A stretch of DNA of 39,668 nucleotides, from NCBI GenBank assembly GCA_964551635.1, contig CAZKDZ010000022.1:1-39668 (forward strand), given 5' to 3'. This stretch comes from JAAXHE01 sp964551635. GTDB taxonomy: Bacteria > Latescibacterota > UBA2968 > GCA-2709665. Of this stretch, positions 1 to 5,827 are shown in pieces. The translations under genes and the position numbers were made by a program. The notes under the pieces are model-generated. The model was not told the DNA's origin. It saw only the letters and a list, made by a program, of their open reading frames with translations, and did no database searches. Within the stretch, counting starts at the first letter, position 1; each line of letters opens with the position of its first letter.

Positions 1-51
1 GGACCTCCACAACCAGAGACCCCTTGCTGCCGTTGTCTCCTACATCGATTC

Positions 52-474
52 TTGACCTCATCTCTTGCTCTCCTCTCCGCCCATTTTACGACATTAAACT
101 CGGAGGGGGAGTTGTCTCACTCTATATTGGCACGTAGGGAACCAAACCCAAAAGCTGATCAGAAACCAACGCGGAAGTTTCGCGAAGCGTTACAGATTTT
201 TCTTGGAGTAGGCTTAATGACGGCCGGGTTCGAATTGAAAGACCTTGGTCCGAGGTATGATCAAACTGTGTTGTTTCGAGGACAGTATTCGGATCCTGCA
301 GTAGACCACCAGAAAGAATACTACGGCTTTATGGTAGGAGCTGTTGGGGCGGCGATGTCTACCTATTCGTCAAAGGTCCTTTGGGATGGAAGAGGAGCAA
401 GTCTTGAATTTGATCGAGCATATGTGAAATTACGTCAGCAATTGAAGGTACGGGATCTGACTATCGGCAAATAG
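52..474 (+). CDS. Hypothetical protein, possibly 5'-truncated
   Basis: An open frame of 140 codons from a TTG at 52; the frame stays open back to base 1, so the true start may lie outside the window. I recognise no family. The middle has a short hydrophobic patch (FLGVGLMTAGFEL) and the second half is rich in Tyr, Lys and Gln. No convincing ribosome binding site precedes the TTG. The gene lies in the AT-richer island, directly before a block of IS21-type end repeats, so it may be the remnant of a gene interrupted by insertion. It could also be a chance frame. Confidence 0.3.
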   Translation: MTSSLALLSAHFTTLNSEGELSHSILARREPNPKADQKPTRKFREALQIFLGVGLMTAGFELKDLGPRYDQTVLFRGQYSDPAVDHQKEYYGFMVGAVGAAMSTYSSKVLWDGRGASLEFDRAYVKLRQQLKVRDLTIGK

Positions 475-489
475 GCCCCTCCCTTTAAC

Positions 490-562
490 AATCACCTTAA
501 TGCGGCCACAGCAAGATCGGCCTAATCAGGCCACTGCAGGATCGCCTTATCAGGCCACCGGA
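490..562 (+). repeat. 25-bp tandem repeat block, IS21-end type (copy 1)
   Basis: Three degenerate units with a period near 25 bp share the core CTTAATCAGGCCAC preceded by GATCG. The middle unit (513-537) is nearly identical to the unit at 2600-2624. IS21-family elements carry multiple short repeats at their ends, and the second block lies just upstream of an istA remnant. Both blocks have the same orientation. Confidence 0.6.
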
Positions 563-633
563 CCTGATTGGCAAGACTCCATGCCACGCACTTAAGAATC
601 ACCTGAACAACCGGGCTGAAGACCTGATGTTGT

Positions 634-667
634 AAACGCCCAGGGGGTGAAATCCTCATGGGCGTTT
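634..667. terminator. Hairpin, possible terminator of the minus-strand toxin-antitoxin pair
   Basis: A 9-bp perfect stem, AAACGCCCA (634-642) with TGGGCGTTT (659-667), closes a 16-nt loop. It lies about 110 nt beyond the stop of the minus-strand gene ending at 777. Neither strand has a strong T-run after it, so a terminator role is uncertain. The remaining bases between 474 and 777 hold only the repeat block and no credible gene. Confidence 0.35.
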
Positions 668-776
668 ATACATAAGGCTTATGGGAACTGCCGAAGCCGA
701 TTACGTTTGGAGGCGTTGACGTGGAGGGGAACGAGCGCGGCCGCCGGAAATCACGAGCCAATAAACGGGACCCGGT

Positions 777-1190
777 TCAATCCTTGGTCTCAGTTGCCTC
801 TCTATACAGATCCAGAACTTCGGGAGGCGTATGAGGAGATTCTTCCAGACCCGTCAAAACACGTTCAAAAACATCTGGCCTGAGTTTCTCCGCCCTCGTA
901 TTCGTTGCAAACAGCTTTTCAACATCTCTCATTCTAACCAGCGTTGCATTCTCATAATAGACAATCGAAGGTTCATTTATACGAGAATGCTCTCCCTTGT
1001 TCAAATCAGTCGTCGAATCTTGCCAACGCTTCCGATAAGTGATCACATTTACCAGAATCACCTTGTCATCCAACCCGACAGGTTCGCTAAGGACAATGTT
1101 AAGGTGACCTCCACTCTTCGATCCATCTGGCAAAATCGCAGTATCTCCAGGCCCTACAGGCCCAAAAGCCGCTCCCTGTACCCCGTGCAT
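777..1190 (-). CDS. Putative toxin paired with a Panacea-domain antitoxin
   Basis: A 137-residue protein encoded downstream of the Panacea-domain gene and overlapping its 3' end by 37 nt. The start ATG at 1190 is preceded by a GAGG box at 8 nt spacing. The central part reads HLNIVLSEPV...VILVNVITYR...LNKGEHSRINEPSIVYYENATLV. That pattern (His-Leu strand, hydrophobic Val-Asn strand, G-[DE]-H turn followed by 'S-x-V-x-Y') resembles small partner proteins found next to Panacea genes and phage genes, and may be a compact SH3-like beta fold. The toxin role is inferred from gene position. No catalytic residues can be assigned. Confidence 0.6.
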   Translation of the reverse strand: MHGVQGAAFGPVGPGDTAILPDGSKSGGHLNIVLSEPVGLDDKVILVNVITYRKRWQDSTTDLNKGEHSRINEPSIVYYENATLVRMRDVEKLFATNTRAEKLRPDVFERVLTGLEESPHTPPEVLDLYREATETKD

Positions 1191-1705
1191 CGAATGTCCT
1201 CAAGAATTATCTCGATATCCTCCTGACAGTAATCCACAGCCACCAAAATGTCTCTAAGATTGATAGGTACCCTACCCTTCTCTACTTCCGTATACTCAGG
1301 AAATTCATGCGTATGATCCTTCAATTTCTGAAACGACCAACTCCCAAACCTCCCGTAAAGTCCATCCATGATCTCCCTGTCCGACCGAGAAAGACGACCA
1401 AAATATGGCAGCTCCCCAGATAAAGAGACACCATATCCATGGGTCGCAAAACAGGAATCCCACTCCCTTTCTCTCTTCTTCCCATTAATCAAATCTAACG
1501 TATTGCTCAATATAGGCCCATTCGCCATCGAAAAATAGTTGTCATACGTAACAGCATAACCACGCTGACGAAGTGACTCCCGATCCAACATGTACAAAAA
1601 CTTCATAAGCCTGAACTTATCCCAAACGCCCCCGGCTAAATCGAGAAAATACGCTGTAGCCTGAACCGTTCTGTCTAAACGAAATTTCGGCGGCGTCCAG
1701 TTCAT
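1154..1705 (-). CDS. Panacea-domain (DUF4065, SocA-like) antitoxin
   Basis: A 183-residue protein with a typical Panacea core at about residues 30-75: KFRLMKFLYMLDRESLRQRG, then a tyrosine-rich strand and the NGPILSNTLDLING turn (MxNGPV/I-x-S in the family). Panacea is an antitoxin domain that neutralises many unrelated toxins and is also present in the proteolytic adaptor-type antitoxin SocA. The start ATG at 1705 has a GAGGAT box about 9 nt upstream. It is the first gene of a two-gene minus-strand unit whose second gene overlaps it by 37 nt, the standard layout of a type II-like module. The C-terminal third (VDYCQEDIEIILEDIR) is probably helical and could contact the partner. Confidence 0.75.
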   Translation of the reverse strand: MNWTPPKFRLDRTVQATAYFLDLAGGVWDKFRLMKFLYMLDRESLRQRGYAVTYDNYFSMANGPILSNTLDLINGKKREREWDSCFATHGYGVSLSGELPYFGRLSRSDREIMDGLYGRFGSWSFQKLKDHTHEFPEYTEVEKGRVPINLRDILVAVDYCQEDIEIILEDIRCTGYRERLLGL

Positions 1706-1779
1706 GTCGGGTATCCTCGACAGCGCGCGAAGTCTGCCTGGTTACGAATTTGGATTAGGTTAAGGGGGAAGAATAGTGG

Positions 1780-1785
1780 ATTATA
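1780..1785 (-). promoter_or_regulatory. Candidate -10 element for the Panacea operon
   Basis: On the minus strand this is a perfect TATAAT, about 75 nt before the Panacea start codon. No good -35 hexamer is seen at 16-18 nt, so the call rests on the -10 only. Confidence 0.3.
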
Positions 1786-1788
1786 CAC

Positions 1789-1929
1789 TTAACTTGAAGA
1801 ACTCCTGTTGGTGGGATCGCTGAGGGAATAGATCGCTTTGAGGATACGTTTTTGGGCTTTTGGCTGGAGCCTGTTCTCTATGAACCTGGTAACCTTTTCG
1901 TAGATGACAACTTCAAGCTCCGGTGGCAT
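1789..1929 (-). CDS. Very short frame, possible truncated RelE/HigB-like fragment
   Basis: A 46-codon frame starting at the ATG at 1929. It reads MPPELEVVIYEKVTRFIEN, then LQPKAQKRILKAIYSLSD, then a low-complexity NRSSSS tail. An acidic-hydrophobic first strand followed by an amphipathic helix with 'A-x-x-R-I-L-x-A-I' is reminiscent of the first half of RelE/HigB-type toxins, which normally run to about 90-110 residues. If so, it is truncated. The ribosome binding site is weak. Resemblance this short may be chance. Confidence 0.25.
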   Translation of the reverse strand: MPPELEVVIYEKVTRFIENRLQPKAQKRILKAIYSLSDPTNRSSSS

Positions 1930-1991
1930 TTAGGGTTCTTCTTTTACAGGGGGTTTATGTGCTTTTTTTTTCTGCCGCCGGTCTCGCGATT

Positions 1992-2198
1992 CTATCGCGA
2001 TTTTGACCTCATAATCCTGTTGAAGAATCTTCGAGCTTCGTCTTTAGAGAGAGGACGGTTTTTGCCTGATTGGATTTCCTCGTTGATCTGCAACCCTCTT
2101 GCAAGAAAGGGGTCTTCGGTATCCTCCGTCTCCTCGCGAGCAGGGAAGACCTTATCGAGAAATCTCTTGGCATCCAAAACCATTGTTCCAAATCCCAT
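1992..2198 (-). CDS. Small hypothetical protein, 68 residues
   Basis: The start is fixed by a consensus ribosome binding site (AGGAGG, 5 nt before the ATG at 2198 on the minus strand). The protein is hydrophilic and helical in character: a hydrophobic N-terminus (MGFGTMVLDAKRFLDKVF), a Glu/Asp-rich centre, and a basic C-terminus (DEARRFFNRIMRSKSR). I recognise no family. It is followed by a 46-codon frame and preceded by a broken small frame on the same strand, a cluster of tiny genes typical of toxin-antitoxin or prophage debris. Confidence 0.45.
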   Translation of the reverse strand: MGFGTMVLDAKRFLDKVFPAREETEDTEDPFLARGLQINEEIQSGKNRPLSKDEARRFFNRIMRSKSR

Positions 2199-2227
2199 AA
2201 TTACCTCCTGTACCGTTATACAACCGC

Positions 2228-2416
2228 TCAATACCTTTCCACGCCTCGTTTCTCCAGAAACCGTCCCGCTGTTTCCATCCGGCGTTTTGCCTTCTCCTCA
2301 ACGGTTTGCTTTTAAGGTCTTTCTGCTTTGCCTTCGACAAAGTCAGTAACCGGCTCTTCTGCATCTTTGCAGTCGACAGCTTCCTGAATCATCTCGCTTG
2401 CGATTTTGTGCTGCAT
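2228..2416 (-). pseudogene. Small helical protein with an in-frame TAA
   Basis: From an ATG at 2416 with a good GAGGCAGG box, one frame runs 34 codons (MQHKIASEMIQEAVDCKDAE...). It meets TAA at 2312-2314, then continues in the same frame for 27 more codons (KQTVEEKAKRRMETAGRFLE...) to TGA at 2228. Both halves look like coding for a charged helix, which suggests one nonsense mutation. A TTGACA hexamer lies upstream but no matching -10 was found. Confidence 0.3.
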
Positions 2417-2572
2417 AACCTGCCTCTTGAAAAAGAAGAAATAAATCCGGCATTTTGTCAACTACAAATGTGCCATTTTACTGTTCACGTTTCGCAGCAC
2501 ATTGTATGTCGGGCGGCCTACCGCGTTAAATCTATTTTTGTGCCGGCTGTTGAAATCGCGGAGTGTGTCAAT

Positions 2573-2675
2573 GATCGCCCATATGCGGCCATCCACTGCA
2601 AGATCGGCCTATTCAGGCCACTTCAGGATCGCGTTAATCAGGCCAGTTGAAGATCGCCTTAATCAGGCCACCTGG
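2573..2675 (+). repeat. 25-bp tandem repeat block, IS21-end type (copy 2)
   Basis: Four units in register with a 25-bp period carry the GATCG...TTAATCAGGCCA core (at 2573, 2600, 2625 and 2650). The last unit matches the consensus best. The istA remnant begins about 70 bp further on, as expected for the left end of an IS21-family element that has lost the first half of istA. It is in direct orientation with the block at 490-562. Confidence 0.65.
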
Positions 2676-2741
2676 GATACGACTCAGGTTTCCGACTTTC
2701 CGGCAGCGTTTCTACCGTCCGAGTGTCTCCCGACTGTGTTG

Positions 2742-2905
2742 AAGTTCGATCCGGGCGACGCAGTGCAGGTGGACTTTGGGCGGGGTTCCACGATAGAGGC
2801 CGTCTTCACAGAACAGACCGTTGCGACGTGGATCTTCGAGATGGCGATACCAGTGCTCTTGTGTTACACCCAGGGTCAGCGCCTGGGCAATTTTCAAGCA
2901 GGATT
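2742..2905 (+). pseudogene. istA: IS21-family transposase IstA, internal fragment
   Basis: In one frame the sequence reads FDPGDAVQVDFGRGSTIEAV, then TWIFEMAIPV. The 'P-G-[ED]-x-x-Q-V-D-F-G' motif is the start of the integrase core (rve) domain of IstA, with the first catalytic Asp in QVDFG, followed in intact proteins by a Trp-Val-Phe-x-Met strand. Sequence before and after this stretch is not recognisable, and no istB ATPase follows. Intact IstA is about 400-500 residues, so this is a dead remnant. Confidence 0.6.
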
Positions 2906-2908
2906 GTG

Positions 2909-3055
2909 ATGGAAGATATTGCCGTAACACACGGTATAATTGGTATTATTGCTTCACTGATCACTCCTGCAGCCGCGATTTATTTTCTACTGTTGATGTG
3001 GCGGCTGGTTCGCGCGGTGGAGAGGATTGCCAGTTCAGACCGCGAGGTAATCTAA
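2909..3055 (+). CDS. Possible 48-residue single-span membrane peptide
   Basis: An ATG at 2909 follows AGGA at 5 nt. The frame encodes a short polar start, one strongly hydrophobic stretch (GIIGIIASLITPAAAIYFLLLMW) and a basic-acidic tail. It begins immediately after the decayed istA fragment. Small hydrophobic peptides of this kind can be real (toxins, regulators) or chance. There is no homology support. Confidence 0.3.
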   Translation: MEDIAVTHGIIGIIASLITPAAAIYFLLLMWRLVRAVERIASSDREVI

Positions 3056-3302
3056 GCTTAAGCTCCAGAATGTCGATGCGGATAGTTTGGTACTTGTTAA
3101 GGGCTTCTGGCAGGACTATTTTGTGGGGACAAGCCCCGCGCGCCAGGAATTGCATAAATTCACTTGACAAGGCGTATTTTCCCTTGACACAGGATTCATC
3201 AGCAACAGGAAGTTGTGGCCGTCCTGCTCGGAGGCTTCTCCTTAGCCAGCATTCTAAGGACCTTCTTGCGCCGATAGACTCCCGGAAAACCAAATCACCA
3301 AG

Positions 3303-3336
3303 AACCTGCCAGCGTAGCAAACTGGCGGGTTTTTTT
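3303..3336 (+). terminator. Rho-independent terminator
   Basis: A 10-bp stem (3303-3312 with 3322-3331, one G-T pair) with a 9-nt loop is followed by seven T residues (3330-3336). It has the full form of an intrinsic terminator, but no well-supported gene ends just before it, which fits a region where genes have been lost. Confidence 0.65.
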
Positions 3337-3351
3337 ATTTCCACGATCGCC

Positions 3352-3381
3352 TTGCCTCTTGCCAAGTGAAAACGTTATAAT
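3352..3381 (+). promoter_or_regulatory. Candidate sigma70-type promoter
   Basis: TTGCCT (3352-3357) and a perfect TATAAT (3376-3381) are separated by 18 nt, just after the terminator. The first plausible gene downstream is the frameshifted one at 3626, so the leader would be about 240 nt. Confidence 0.35.
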
Positions 3382-3497
3382 ATGGAGTCCAGAAGCCGAC
3401 CCTGCCATTGCAAAGTGCCTGGACACTTGAGACCACTGGACGTGAACGAAAATTTCATCCATTTGAACCACCTCGATACCCCGCTTTCGCACTGAAA

Positions 3498-3524
3498 CCT
3501 TTTGTGCCTTTTGTGCTTTTTGTG
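3498..3524 (-). repeat. Three 9-bp CACAAAAGG-type tandem units
   Basis: On the minus strand the units are CACAAAAAG, CACAAAAGG and CACAAAAGG. A related 8-bp version occurs at 8855-8886 on the plus strand. I recall similar short arrays between genes in many unrelated bacteria, with no known function. Confidence 0.55.
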
Positions 3525-3625
3525 GTAAATTTAACGACTGTCTTTTTTCGAATTGCGGTTAGACGGATTACCGATTCAAATCCGGGACAGTTTCGTCTCA
3601 AGTCGAAGCCGGGGTGAATAATCAA

Positions 3626-3920
3626 ATGCAATATGCGGACCATACGGCCGAAGAGATAGAATCACGAGGTCGGGCGATTTATGCGGAGCAGATCCGCGAC
3701 CGCCCGGTTGAATACAGGGCATCGAGGCAAGTATCTCGTAATCGACATCGAAACAGGTGCATACAAAGTCGACGCGGACGATCTGTCAGCAACGAAGCGG
3801 TTGCTTGCTGTACGACCGAACGCCGTCATCTACGTATTGCGAATCGGTTTTCCGACTGCCTATCGAATCGGCAGCGTGGACGACGTTACGAAGGTTAACG
3901 CAACTGCATATGTTTATTGA
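3626..3920 (+). pseudogene. Small conserved protein interrupted by a frameshift
   Basis: Starting at ATG 3626 (GGGGTGA box 8 nt upstream), the first frame gives HTAEEIESRGRAIYAEQIR. At about 3710-3722 the reading must shift by one base to continue as GKYLVIDIETGAYKVDADD, then LSATKRLLAVRPNAVIYVLR and IGFPTAYRIG. Together these halves form one small (about 90-100 residue) widespread protein of unknown function, normally with the order 'TAEEI-x-x-R-G...GKfLViDIETGdYevD...R-x-G-y-P-a-y'. In this copy no single frame encodes both halves. It is either a pseudogene or an assembly or read error. It ends 24 nt before the lyase gene. Confidence 0.6.
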
Positions 3921-3943
3921 CAGACTTGAAAGGGAGTCCACAA

Positions 3944-5812
3944 ATGAAACCATTCTCTAAAGATCTGCTCGCGAAGCTGGCGAATGTGACGGTGGCGCCA
4001 CCGGTGTCCCGGCCGAGGGTCCTGCTGGGCGCGGAGGAGGTGGACGGGGTCCGGGAGCGGGCGAAGGCGACGCCGGGGTTCGTCGACAGTCTTGCGGAGG
4101 CGGCGAGAGGGGCGTCAGCGAACGAAGATCTTTTCGGCGCCGACCCGGAGCTTCCTTATTTCTGCCAGACGCCGCTCCGCTCCCTGGCGAATGCCACTTT
4201 CATCCTGGAGGACGAAGCATTCGCGGCCAGGGCGCTGGAGGGCGTTGAGGTGATGTTCTCGTTTCCGCCGGAGGAGTGGGTGGCGCGTCCGCACCGGCCC
4301 ATGCGATGCGACCACGCCATGCTGAACGTTGCGTCGGCGATCGGTATTTCAATGGACCTCTGCTCGACGGTATGGCCGGCAGATGCGGTGGCGTCGATCT
4401 CGGAACGAATCAACGCGTACACAGTAGCGAGGTTTCTGGAGACGTGGGAAAAACAGGATGCGCACTGGTCCAGTCCCAACTACCACTGGAACTGGAAGAT
4501 CATGTGCTGCGGCGAGATGGGTACGGCCGCAATCGCGTGCGCGGAGGCCATTTCTGATTTTGACGCGGTGCTGCAGGCGGCGCTCGCGGGGTGTCTGGAT
4601 ATTCTGGATTTCGTGCCGCCGGAAGGAGACTGGGCGGAGGGCCCCGGGTATTGGCTTGGCACTCTGGGGCACGGTGTTAAATTCGGCGTCGGACTGCACC
4701 GGGCGACCGGCGGAGTGGTAAACCTCTTCGAGCATCCGGCATTGCGGGAAACCGGGGACTATATCGTTCACGTGACCGAACCCGACGGGCAGGTCTACAA
4801 TTTCAACGACAACGGCATTTCCCTCGGTTCCAGTCTCGACTATCTGCTCCTGCTGGCAAAGCTGAACCATCGGGGAGACTGGGCCAGGACCGCGCGCGCC
4901 AGCGATCACGCAACCGTGGAGCGGCTGATCTGGGACGATCCCTCGGTGCCCGACGCCATTCCCGCCGAGACCTCGCGAAGTTATCCGACGACGGGCGTTG
5001 TGACGATGCGCAGCGGGTGGGACGACCGGGCCACGTTCGTCGGGCTGAAGTCGGGTTCGAGCGCCGTCGGCCATTCGCAGCTGGACGCGAACTCATTCGT
5101 CGTCTCCTCGTGCGGGGAGCGGCTGTTGATCGACGAAGGGATCTGGCCCTACGGCCACGACCTCGGGTTCTTCGACAGCGCCGGGGGGAAGCGGTGGAAT
5201 TTCGACGGCAACGGAACGATCGGCCACAATACGCTGATGGTGGACGGCGAGGGACAGCGCTACGGCGCCGAATACCCCGGTAGGATCGTCTCTTTCGACG
5301 GCGGCCGGGAGGTGGACGTGGCGGTTGCCGACGGAACGGCGGCGTACGGAGGAAGGTTGAAACAATATCTGCGGACGCTGGCCTTTGTAAAACCCGACGT
5401 GGTCCTGGTCTGGGACCGGGTCTCGACGGAAGAACCCCGGGTACTGGAGTGGCTGTTTCATCACCGTGCGGACGTATCCGGAGACGAGCGGCTGACCCGG
5501 TTCACACGGAACGGGGTGACGCTGTCTCTGTCCAGGGTGATTCCGAAACAGATGGAATGCTGGCGGATGAGCGACGTGAAACGCACGAGCGCATATACCG
5601 AGTCCAACCAGTTTCAACCGAAACGCGTCAGCGTTGAATACCGGAGTTTCGGGCCCTTTCATCCCTGCCGGGAGATCCAGGTATTGTGGGGCATTCACGT
5701 GGGAGACGCTTCCGACCGTCCGGACTTTGACGCATCGGTGGAGGAGGGGACGGCCGCGGTCCGGATCGTCTACGGTAGCGGGAATGAGCGAATCGTGAGT
5801 CTGCCGGGATAA
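3944..5812 (+). CDS. Heparinase II/III-family polysaccharide lyase-like protein
   Basis: A 622-residue protein. I chose ATG 3944 because AAGGGAG lies 8 nt before it; an upstream in-frame TTG has no such site. The N-terminal half is a helical alpha/alpha toroid. It contains SPNYHWNW (Asn179, His181) and EGPGYW (Tyr236), where lyases of this fold place catalytic Asn/His and Tyr. The second half (from about 350) is the beta-sheet heparinase II/III domain, with GHSQLDANSF (His377) and NGTIGHNTL (His428). The family cleaves uronic-acid polysaccharides by beta-elimination. No signal peptide is visible, so action on imported oligosaccharides in the cytoplasm is likely. The substrate cannot be read from sequence. 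The next gene converges on it with only 15 nt between. Confidence 0.85.
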   Translation: MKPFSKDLLAKLANVTVAPPVSRPRVLLGAEEVDGVRERAKATPGFVDSLAEAARGASANEDLFGADPELPYFCQTPLRSLANATFILEDEAFAARALEGVEVMFSFPPEEWVARPHRPMRCDHAMLNVASAIGISMDLCSTVWPADAVASISERINAYTVARFLETWEKQDAHWSSPNYHWNWKIMCCGEMGTAAIACAEAISDFDAVLQAALAGCLDILDFVPPEGDWAEGPGYWLGTLGHGVKFGVGLHRATGGVVNLFEHPALRETGDYIVHVTEPDGQVYNFNDNGISLGSSLDYLLLLAKLNHRGDWARTARASDHATVERLIWDDPSVPDAIPAETSRSYPTTGVVTMRSGWDDRATFVGLKSGSSAVGHSQLDANSFVVSSCGERLLIDEGIWPYGHDLGFFDSAGGKRWNFDGNGTIGHNTLMVDGEGQRYGAEYPGRIVSFDGGREVDVAVADGTAAYGGRLKQYLRTLAFVKPDVVLVWDRVSTEEPRVLEWLFHHRADVSGDERLTRFTRNGVTLSLSRVIPKQMECWRMSDVKRTSAYTESNQFQPKRVSVEYRSFGPFHPCREIQVLWGIHVGDASDRPDFDASVEEGTAAVRIVYGSGNERIVSLPG

Positions 5813-5827
5813 TCCGCGCCGTCGCGT

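Larger units (their letters stand above)
3056..3625. other. Non-coding stretch of the island
   Basis: No gene is credible here. It holds a clear intrinsic terminator (3303-3336), a possible promoter (3352-3381) and a short tandem repeat (3498-3524). Two TTGACA hexamers at about 3170 and 3183 have no -10 partner. Confidence 0.5.

Noticed and set aside
647..883. Plus-strand frame of 78 codons
   Set aside because: Overlaps the end of the toxin gene on the other strand, starts with GTG inside a hairpin and shows no family features.
490..2675. CRISPR array from the 25-bp repeats
   Set aside because: Units are directly adjacent without unique spacers, are degenerate, and neighbour an istA remnant, so IS21-type ends explain them better. 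No cas gene is present.
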